Shown here: positions 1-4,826 of the stretch, piece after piece
Position numbering within the stretch: position 1 is the first letter of the stretch
How the letters are laid out: each line of letters opens with the position of its first letter
Assembly: GCA_009992615.1 (NCBI GenBank)
Contig: JAACVA010000163.1
Location: forward strand, 4,850-12,276
Origin: Rhodobacterales bacterium
Lineage (GTDB): Bacteria > Pseudomonadota > Alphaproteobacteria > Rhodobacterales > Rhodobacteraceae
Direction of reading: 5' to 3'
Length of the DNA stretch: 7,427 nucleotides
Translations under genes and position numbers: made by a program
The notes under the pieces: model-generated
What the model was told of the DNA's origin: nothing
Database searches by the model: none
The model's input: the letters and a program-made list of their open reading frames with translations, nothing else

Positions 1-1
1 G

Positions 2-334
2 ATGGGCCGGGTGGAAAAGGCGATCCGCGAATCCGGGCTGGGCATCAACCCGGTGATCGACGGGCTGACCATCCGCCTGCCGATCCCCGAGCTGAACGAG
101 GAGCGGCGCGTGCAATTGACCAAGGTGGCCGGGTCGCGCGCCGAGGATGCGCGCATCGCCATCCGCAACGTGCGCCGCGACGGCATGGATCAGTTGAAAA
201 AACTGAAGGCGGCGGGCATGTCCGAGGACGATCACAAGCTGTGGTCGGTCGAGGTGCAGGCGCTGACCGATGCCGCCATCGCGCGCATCGACACGGTGCT
301 GGCCGGAAAACAGGAAGAAATCATGCAGGTTTGA
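2..334 (+). CDS. frr: Ribosome recycling factor, C-terminal part (5' truncated by window edge)
   Basis: Cytoplasmic factor that, with EF-G, splits post-termination ribosomes so that subunits can be reused. The visible 110 residues correspond to roughly residue 76 to the end of the usual ~185-residue protein. The block starting GRVEKAIRESGLGINP leads into the conserved ERR-x-LTK segment, the signature IRNVRRDG (residues 53-60 of the fragment), and the C-terminal helix with SEDD, LTDAAIARID and the ending KQEEIMQV, which resembles the E. coli ending. The ATG at base 2 is internal, not the start; the true start lies upstream of the window. In related genomes rpsB-tsf-pyrH precede frr, which fits its position here at the head of the uppS-cdsA-dxr cluster. 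The stop is TGA at 332-334. Identification is secure. Confidence 0.97.
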   Translation: MGRVEKAIRESGLGINPVIDGLTIRLPIPELNEERRVQLTKVAGSRAEDARIAIRNVRRDGMDQLKKLKAAGMSEDDHKLWSVEVQALTDAAIARIDTVLAGKQEEIMQV

Positions 335-350
335 CCTGTCTCTGCGCGAT

Positions 351-391
351 GCCGCACGCTGTGCGGCGATGTTTGCGGCGTGCCGCCAAAC
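351..391 (+). other. Two adjacent RNA hairpins in the frr-uppS gap
   Basis: Seen directly: GCCGCAC (351-357), loop GCT, GTGCGGC (361-367) is a perfect 7-bp stem. It is followed after 3 nt by GTTTG-CGG (371-378) pairing with CCG-(C)-CAAAC (383-391), an 8-bp stem with one bulged C. The repeated hexamer GCGATG sits at 346-351 and 366-371. There is no T-run after either stem, so this is not a standard intrinsic terminator. It may instead slow Rho or RNases, mark an mRNA processing site, or help set expression of uppS relative to frr. Function is inferred only. Confidence 0.45.
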
Positions 392-401
392 GCCGTCCAC
401 C

Positions 402-410
402 GAGGAGAGG
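402..410 (+). promoter_or_regulatory. Strong Shine-Dalgarno that fixes the uppS start at TTG 416
   Basis: GAGGAGAGG at 402-410 is an extended purine-rich ribosome-binding site ending 5 nt before TTG 416. No comparable site precedes the upstream in-frame GTG at 380, whose 5' side is instead buried in a hairpin. The RBS would also lie inside the coding region if GTG 380 were used. Confidence 0.75.
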
Positions 411-415
411 CAGAG

Positions 416-1153
416 TTGACCACAATACGCCAGCACGACACCAGCCCCAAGGTTGGCCCCCGCCATGTGGCGGTGATCATGGACGGCAACGGGCGCTGGG
501 CCAAAAGCCGGGGCAAGCCGCGGCTGTTCGGGCATCATGCCGGGGTCAAGCGGGTGAAGGAGATTGTGCGGGCCTGCCCCGATCTCGAAGTGAAATACCT
601 GACGGTTTTTGCCTTCAGCACCGAGAACTGGAAACGCACCCAGGCCGAGGTGACCGGCCTGATGAAGCTGTTCCGTCGCTATATCGCGTCCGAGGCGCGC
701 GATCTGCTGGCCGAGGGGGTGCGCGTGCGCTTCATTGGTGACCGGGTGCAACTGGACGCCAAACTGCGCCGGGTGATGGACGAGATCGAGCTGTTGACCA
801 GTGGCAATGACCGGGTGCACCTGACCGTCGCGCTGAATTACGGCGGGCGCGATGAACTGGGCCGCGCCACCAAACGCCTGGCGCGTGAGGTGGCGGCGGG
901 GCGGCTGGACGCGGAAACGGTGGATGAAACCACCCTGGCGCGGTTTCTCGACACCTGTTTCCTGCCGGACCCCGATCTGGTGATCCGTACCAGCGGCGAG
1001 GCGCGGATTTCCAATTTTCTGCTGTGGCAGTCGGCCTATTCTGAATATGAATTCGTCAACACCTTGTGGCCTGACTTCACCGCGGCCGAATTTGCCCGGG
1101 TGCTGGCGCAGTATGGCACGCGGGAGCGCCGCTTTGGTGCTGTGCCGGCATGA
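416..1153 (+). CDS. uppS: Isoprenyl transferase (undecaprenyl diphosphate synthase, cis-prenyltransferase)
   Basis: Condenses isopentenyl diphosphate units in cis onto farnesyl diphosphate to make C55 undecaprenyl diphosphate, the carrier lipid for peptidoglycan and surface glycans. It acts at the cytoplasmic face of the membrane. Counted from TTG 416 the protein is 245 residues, the usual family length. It carries the catalytic P-loop MDGNGRWA (22-29, with the Mg/diphosphate-binding Asp23), FAFSTENW (65-72), ALNYGGRDE (139-147) and the C-terminal signature DLVIRTSGE...SNFLLWQ..YSEY (187-211). The start is chosen by the GAGGAGAGG site 5 nt upstream; a GTG at 380 would add 12 residues that do not resemble the family. 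Its TGA overlaps the cdsA ATG by 4 nt (ATGA), indicating translational coupling. Short-chain cis-prenyltransferases share these motifs, so the exact product length is inferred from context. Confidence 0.96.
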   Translation: MTTIRQHDTSPKVGPRHVAVIMDGNGRWAKSRGKPRLFGHHAGVKRVKEIVRACPDLEVKYLTVFAFSTENWKRTQAEVTGLMKLFRRYIASEARDLLAEGVRVRFIGDRVQLDAKLRRVMDEIELLTSGNDRVHLTVALNYGGRDELGRATKRLAREVAAGRLDAETVDETTLARFLDTCFLPDPDLVIRTSGEARISNFLLWQSAYSEYEFVNTLWPDFTAAEFARVLAQYGTRERRFGAVPA

Positions 1154-1938
1154 AAGCGGTGCCGGGGCAGTGGGATGATCTGATCGTCCGCGTCGCTTCT
1201 GGCGTGGTGATTGCCGGGGTGGGGCTGGGGTGTGTCTGGGCCGGGGGATGGTTGTTTCTGGCGCTGACGGTGGTGATCTGCGCGGTGATGCTGTGGGAAC
1301 TGACCCGCATGTTGGACGATGCAGCACCGGCGCTGGTCATCGCGGGAATCGGGGGGCTGGCTTTGCTGATTGCCGATTTGCTGCCGCCGGGGTTTGCCCT
1401 GCCGTTGCTGATCGCGCCGGCCTTTGTGGGCTTTGGCCAGTTGCGCCACCGCAGGGCCACCTTTGCGGTGTTCACTGTGATGATCCTGCTGGCCGGGTTC
1501 GGCCTGTTCGTTCTGCGCGATGAATTCGGTTTCATCTGGATGCTGTGGCTGGCGCTGGTTGTCATCGTGACCGATGTGGCGGGCTATTTCGCCGGGCGGT
1601 TCATTGGCGGGCCCAAATTCTGGCCGCGGGTCAGCCCGAAGAAAACCTGGTCGGGCACCGTCGCGGGCTGGGTCGCTGCGGCGCTGGTCGGGTGGGCCTA
1701 TACGGCGCAGACAGGTGTCGGCGCGCAGATCATCGGCATTTCCATTGCGGTGTCGATGGCCAGCCAGATGGGGGACGTCGCCGAAAGCGCGGTCAAGCGG
1801 CGCGCCGGGGTCAAGGACAGCTCGAACCTGTTGCCGGGGCACGGCGGTTTGTTCGATCGGTTCGACGGGATGCTGGGGGCGGCGGTTTTCCTGCTTCTGG
1901 TGGAACAGTTGGTGGATTTTCCGCCAGGTCTGCCATGA
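1150..1938 (+). CDS. cdsA: Phosphatidate cytidylyltransferase (CDP-diglyceride synthase)
   Basis: Integral inner-membrane enzyme converting phosphatidic acid and CTP to CDP-diacylglycerol and pyrophosphate, the branch point for all major phospholipids. The 262-residue protein is mostly hydrophobic, with about eight likely membrane segments (roughly 16-34, 35-52, 62-80, 83-97, 104-122, 127-147, 171-188 and 240-256). The C-terminal half holds the family motifs: TDVAGYFAGR (141-150), SPKKTWSG (162-169), QMGDVAESAVKRRAG (206-220), and the CDS signature KDSSNLLPGHGG (222-233) followed by DRFD (236-239), with the metal-binding and catalytic Asp/Lys residues intact. ATG 1150 overlaps the uppS stop and there is no strong RBS of its own, so translation probably relies on coupling. 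Its own TGA overlaps the dxr ATG in the same way. Confidence 0.96.
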   Translation: MKAVPGQWDDLIVRVASGVVIAGVGLGCVWAGGWLFLALTVVICAVMLWELTRMLDDAAPALVIAGIGGLALLIADLLPPGFALPLLIAPAFVGFGQLRHRRATFAVFTVMILLAGFGLFVLRDEFGFIWMLWLALVVIVTDVAGYFAGRFIGGPKFWPRVSPKKTWSGTVAGWVAAALVGWAYTAQTGVGAQIIGISIAVSMASQMGDVAESAVKRRAGVKDSSNLLPGHGGLFDRFDGMLGAAVFLLLVEQLVDFPPGLP

Positions 1939-3122
1939 CCCGGCGCCGCGTATCGGTGTTTGGCGCCACAGGCTCGATCGGGGGGAACACCCTGGATCTG
2001 ATCGGGCGGGCGCGCGACCGGTTTCATGTGGTCGCGCTGAGCGGTGGGCGCAATGTGAAGCTTCTGGCGCAGCTTGCCCGCGACTTTGACGCCGAAATCG
2101 CCGTGACAGCCCATGACGAATGTCTGCCTGCCCTGCGCGAGCTTTTGTCGGGCAGCGCAATCGCCTGTGCGGCGGGCGAGGCGGCCCTGGTAGAGGCGGC
2201 GGCGCGCCCTGCCGATTGGGTCATGTCGGCCATCGTTGGCCACGCGGGCCTGGCACCGGGCATGGCGGCGCTGCAACAGGGCACCACATTGGCCTTGGCA
2301 AACAAGGAATCGTTGGTCACTGCGGGGGCGCTTTTGCTGGCGACGGCGCGGTCTCACGGGGCAAAGATCCTGCCGGTTGACAGTGAACATTCGGCGGTGT
2401 TTCAGGCGCTGATCGGTGAAGACATCGCAGCGGTCGAGCGGATCATCATCACCGCCTCGGGCGGCGCGTTTCGCGACTGGCCGCTGGGGAAAATGGCCAG
2501 GGCGACGCTGGCCGATGCGTCATCGCACCCGAATTGGGCGATGGGCCAGCGTATCACGATCGACAGTGCCAGCCTGTTCAACAAGGCGCTGGAACTGATT
2601 GAAACCCGTGAATTTTTTGGCATTCCGCCGGATCGGATCGAACCCCTGATCCACCCCGAATCGATGATTCACGCCATGGTGGGTTTTGTTGACGGGGCGC
2701 TGATGGCGCATGTCGGCCCCCCTGACATGCGCCACGCCATCGGTTTCGCGCTGAACTGGCCGAACCGCCGGACGCTGCCGGTGGCGCGGCTGGATTTTGC
2801 GGCGCTGGGGCAGTTCACCTTTCGCGCGCCAGATGAGGTGCGCTATCCTGCGCTGCGCCTTGCGCGCGAGGTGATGCAGGCGGGTGGGCTGAGCGGCGCG
2901 GTGTTCAACGCCGCCAAGGAACAGGCGCTGGACGGCTTCATCGCCGGGCAGATCGGGTTTCTTGATATGGCCGGTGTGGTCGAAGACACGCTGACCCGTC
3001 TGGCGGGGGACAGCGTGCTGCGTGCAACGATGACCCTTGATAGTGTCGCCGAGACAGACCATCTGGCCCGTATCGCGGCGGCCGAGGCCATCGCCTCCCG
3101 GCACACCAAAGGACAGGCATAA
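1935..3122 (+). CDS. dxr: 1-deoxy-D-xylulose 5-phosphate reductoisomerase
   Basis: Second step of the MEP isoprenoid pathway: rearranges and NADPH-reduces DXP to 2-C-methyl-D-erythritol 4-phosphate; cytosolic and the target of fosmidomycin. The protein is 395 residues, normal length. Visible are the NADPH-binding GATGSIG (10-16), LANKESLV (121-128), the metal ligands in DSEHSAVFQ (Asp149, Glu151), TASGGAFRD (173-181), the flexible-loop HPNWAMG (198-204, containing His198 and Trp201) and DSASLFNKALE (210-220, Glu220 the third metal ligand), then IHPESMIHAMVGFVDG (239-254). Relative to the common SGGPFR and DSATMMNKGLE forms, Ala178 replaces Pro, and Ser-Leu-Phe and Ala replace Thr-Met-Met and Gly; catalytic residues are unaffected. 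The ATG overlaps the cdsA stop (ATGA), giving a coupled uppS-cdsA-dxr unit. It supplies the precursors that UppS ultimately consumes. Confidence 0.97.
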   Translation: MTRRRVSVFGATGSIGGNTLDLIGRARDRFHVVALSGGRNVKLLAQLARDFDAEIAVTAHDECLPALRELLSGSAIACAAGEAALVEAAARPADWVMSAIVGHAGLAPGMAALQQGTTLALANKESLVTAGALLLATARSHGAKILPVDSEHSAVFQALIGEDIAAVERIIITASGGAFRDWPLGKMARATLADASSHPNWAMGQRITIDSASLFNKALELIETREFFGIPPDRIEPLIHPESMIHAMVGFVDGALMAHVGPPDMRHAIGFALNWPNRRTLPVARLDFAALGQFTFRAPDEVRYPALRLAREVMQAGGLSGAVFNAAKEQALDGFIAGQIGFLDMAGVVEDTLTRLAGDSVLRATMTLDSVAETDHLARIAAAEAIASRHTKGQA

Positions 3123-3125
3123 TTC

Positions 3126-4472
3126 ATGGATCTCATCGGACTTATCCCGTCCTTCGGCAACTTTTTCTATTCCGTTCTGGCGTTTATACTGGCTCTTTCG
3201 GTCATTGTGACAGTGCATGAATACGGCCACTACATCGTTGGGCGCTGGTCCGGCATCCATGCCGATGTGTTCTCTCTGGGCTTCGGTCCTGTGCTGTACC
3301 GGCGCACCGACCGGCGTGGCACCCAGTGGCAGATCGCCGCACTGCCGTTCGGCGGCTATGTTAAATTCGCCGGTGATGCCGATGCGTCCAGCGTTGCGTC
3401 TGCCGATGTCAGCGCTCTGGACGCCGCCGAAAAACGCCGCACGATGGCCGGTGCGCCGCTGTGGGCGCGGGCGGCGACGGTGGCGGCGGGGCCGGGATTC
3501 AACTTTGTGTTTTCCATTGCTATCTTTGCTACGGTGATGATGTTTCGCGGCGTTGCCAGCGATCCGCTGACGATTGATGAGATCATGCCACTGCCCGCCC
3601 TGGTGCAGGAATTGCGCGCCGGCGATGAGGTGTTGGCGATTGCCGGGGTGCAGGCGCCCGGTCTGGAGGGGTTGGACGACTTCATCAAGCAACTGCCGCT
3701 TGCGCCCCGGATGGATTACACCGTGCTGCGCGACGGCGCCACGCTGACGGTCGAGGGGCCGCACCCCTATCCGCCGCTGGTGAACGGGATCAACCTGCAA
3801 TCTGCGGCGATGGATGCCGGGCTGGCCATGGGCGATGTGATCACCCAAGTGGACGGCGCGCCGATTTTTGCGTTTGATCAACTGCCGGCGCTGGTTGCGG
3901 CGGCTCAGGGTAAATCGTTGGATCTGACTGTTTGGCGGGACGGGCCGGAGGGTGGCACGGTGCGTCAGGTGGCGCTGTCGCCGCGTGCGGTGGACATGCC
4001 GCGCGCTGAGGGCGGGTTTGAAACCCGCTGGTTGATCGGCATCACCGGTGGGCTGTTCTTCAGCCCGCAGACTGAAACGCCGGGGGTGTTCCGTGCCATC
4101 GGCCAAGCTGCACAGCAGACGCTGTTCATCGCCCAAAGCTCGGTTTCCGGGCTTTATTACATGGCTGTGGGTGCGATTTCCAGCTGTGGCCTGCAAGGGC
4201 CGATTGGCATAGCCCAGACCAGTGGCGCTGCGGCATCACAGGGTGGGCTGACCTTCATCTGGTTCATCGCGGTGCTTTCCACAGCGGTCGGGCTGTTGAA
4301 CCTGTTCCCGATTCCGGTCCTCGATGGCGGGCATCTGGTGTTTCACGCCTATGAGGCGGTCACCGGCAAACCGCCCAGCGATGGCGCACTGCGGGTGCTG
4401 ATGACCTTGGGTCTGGCGCTGTTGGGCACCTTGATGGTGTTCGCGCTGAGCAATGATCTGTTCTGCCCCTGA
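3126..4472 (+). CDS. rseP: Site-2 intramembrane zinc metalloprotease, RseP/RasP type
   Basis: Cleaves substrates within the inner membrane, typically anti-sigma factors and leftover signal peptides. The protein is 448 residues, typical for the family. An N-terminal membrane segment (about 13-31) carries the zinc motif HEYGH (31-35); GPGFNF (122-127) starts a second segment (about 117-140). Two PDZ regions follow (about 160-210 and 219-285, the second holding NGINLQSAAMDAGL and GDVITQVDG). Two C-terminal segments lie near 375-395 and 425-441, with NLFPIPVLDGGH (392-403) giving the third zinc ligand Asp400. The ATG is 3 nt after the dxr stop; AAAGGA (3108-3113) is a possible RBS, slightly far at 12 nt. 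In E. coli the target is RseA. In Rhodobacter, RseP has been linked to turnover of the anti-sigma factor ChrR, so a sigma-E-type stress role is likely here, but no substrate is encoded in the window. Confidence 0.96.
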   Translation: MDLIGLIPSFGNFFYSVLAFILALSVIVTVHEYGHYIVGRWSGIHADVFSLGFGPVLYRRTDRRGTQWQIAALPFGGYVKFAGDADASSVASADVSALDAAEKRRTMAGAPLWARAATVAAGPGFNFVFSIAIFATVMMFRGVASDPLTIDEIMPLPALVQELRAGDEVLAIAGVQAPGLEGLDDFIKQLPLAPRMDYTVLRDGATLTVEGPHPYPPLVNGINLQSAAMDAGLAMGDVITQVDGAPIFAFDQLPALVAAAQGKSLDLTVWRDGPEGGTVRQVALSPRAVDMPRAEGGFETRWLIGITGGLFFSPQTETPGVFRAIGQAAQQTLFIAQSSVSGLYYMAVGAISSCGLQGPIGIAQTSGAAASQGGLTFIWFIAVLSTAVGLLNLFPIPVLDGGHLVFHAYEAVTGKPPSDGALRVLMTLGLALLGTLMVFALSNDLFCP

Positions 4473-4509
4473 GGGCCGCAAACATCCGTTTCGGCGCCCA
4501 ACTTGCGCC
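4473..4509 (+). other. Stem-loop immediately after the rseP stop codon, with an alternative overlapping fold
   Basis: Bases 4473-4499 fold as GGG-CCG-(C)-AAAC, loop ATCC, GTTT-CGG-C-(G)-CC: about 10 pairs with two single-base bulges, starting directly at the base after the rseP TGA. A second possible pairing, GGCGC (4493-4497) with GCGCC (4505-4509), uses the 3' arm of the first and so excludes it. Neither is followed by a T-run, so intrinsic termination is doubtful. The structure could protect the 3' end of the uppS-to-rseP message or act as a partial terminator. Confidence 0.4.
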
Positions 4510-4550
4510 ATATTCGCGGGGTAACCCGATGAAATATGTTCTGAATCGTC

Positions 4551-4559
4551 GGAAAGAAG
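4551..4559 (+). promoter_or_regulatory. Ribosome-binding site for the 41-codon ORF
   Basis: GGAAAGAAG at 4551-4559 is purine-rich and ends 6 nt before ATG 4566. It supports that start over the out-of-frame ATG 4561, which is only 1 nt from the site. Confidence 0.5.
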
Positions 4560-4565
4560 CATGTC

Positions 4566-4691
4566 ATGCAGCATATCGAGGCCGGAGCCCGCAGCATTTT
4601 CCTGTTGGTTGACCTGAATTTCGACCGCATCCTTTATGGCGGCACCTTGATCGCCGCATTGATGGTTGGGGCGTACTTCGGGTCGATTTGA
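4566..4691 (+). CDS. Hypothetical 41-residue single-pass membrane peptide between rseP and bamA
   Basis: I do not recognise a family. The ORF opens at ATG 4566 with MQHIEAGARS, continues through an amphipathic stretch containing LLVDLNFDR (13-21), and ends in an uninterrupted hydrophobic segment from Ile22 to Ile41 rich in Leu, Ala, Gly and Tyr, long enough to span a membrane once. There are no cysteines and no lipobox or signal-cleavage site. Support for coding: a purine-rich RBS 6 nt upstream, hydrophobic patterning unlikely by chance, and third positions G/C in 31 of 41 codons by hand count, as in the neighbouring genes. It lies 93 nt after rseP and 135 nt before bamA on the same strand. 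Any role in RseP activity or outer-membrane biogenesis is a guess from location. It could be a chance ORF in a leader region, but I favour a real gene. Confidence 0.6.
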   Translation: MQHIEAGARSIFLLVDLNFDRILYGGTLIAALMVGAYFGSI

Positions 4692-4717
4692 GCGGCCCCG
4701 CGCAACATCTGTACATT
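4688..4717 (+). promoter_or_regulatory. Candidate sigma-70-type promoter upstream of bamA (distal)
   Basis: TTGAGC (4688-4693, 4 of 6 to TTGACA), an 18-nt spacer, then TACATT (4712-4717, 4 of 6 to TATAAT). It overlaps the stop codon of the 41-codon ORF. Transcription from here would start near 4724 and give a bamA leader of about 100 nt that includes the inverted repeat at 4780-4808. Based on sequence match alone. Confidence 0.3.
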
Positions 4718-4764
4718 TCTGCACCGGTTGCCACAAAAGACCGCGCTTTGATGCCCGTTGCGTT

Positions 4765-4793
4765 TTGACAACCTTTCGTTATCCCGATAGCTA
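4765..4793 (+). promoter_or_regulatory. Candidate bamA-proximal promoter with a perfect -35 hexamer
   Basis: TTGACA at 4765-4770 matches the -35 consensus exactly. The matching -10 is weak: TAGCTA (4788-4793) at a 17-nt spacing matches TATAAT at only 2 positions, and GATAGC (4786-4791, 15 nt) at 3. An alternative reading is a heat-shock (RpoH)-like promoter, with TTGACA near TTGAAA and CCCGATAG (4783-4790) near CCCCATNT after 12 nt, a slightly short spacer. Either way a start near 4800 would give a very short leader. Which sigma factor is used cannot be settled from sequence. Confidence 0.4.
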
Positions 4794-4808
4794 GACCATA
4801 CCGGGATA
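4780..4808. repeat. 10-9-10 inverted repeat (operator-like dyad or leader hairpin) before bamA
   Basis: Left arm TATCCCGATA (4780-4789), 9-nt spacer GCTAGACCA, right arm TACCGGGATA (4799-4808); 9 of 10 positions are complementary and the outer 7 are perfect. It covers the likely -10 of the proximal promoter and ends 18 nt before the bamA ATG. If transcription starts near 4800 it would act as DNA, as an operator. If it starts upstream it would form an RNA stem close to the bamA ribosome-binding region. Confidence 0.55.
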
Positions 4809-4826
4809 TTTGATGGGTTGGGGCAC

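Noticed and set aside
351..391. Rho-independent terminator between frr and uppS
   Set aside because: Stems are present but no downstream T-run, so it is reported only as structure.
380..415. GTG 380 as an upstream start for uppS
   Set aside because: No Shine-Dalgarno before it, it falls in a hairpin, and the added residues do not resemble the family, while TTG 416 has an ideal RBS.
1036..2160. 374-codon minus-strand frame opposite uppS, cdsA and dxr
   Set aside because: Arg/Gln/Pro-rich translation without domain or RBS, antisense to three conserved genes; a codon-bias shadow.
2520..4196. 558-codon open frame on the minus strand across dxr and rseP
   Set aside because: It lies wholly opposite two clearly functional genes, its translation is low-complexity (rich in Arg, His, Gln, Pro) with no recognisable domain, and long antisense frames are common in GC-rich DNA.
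4529..4612. 27-codon ORF starting at ATG 4529, overlapping the 41-codon ORF in another frame
   Set aside because: No convincing RBS, an unpatterned basic peptide, and it conflicts with the better-supported frame at 4566.
4818..4826. TTG 4818 as the bamA start
   Set aside because: It adds only three residues before an in-frame ATG and has no better RBS, although it cannot be strictly excluded.
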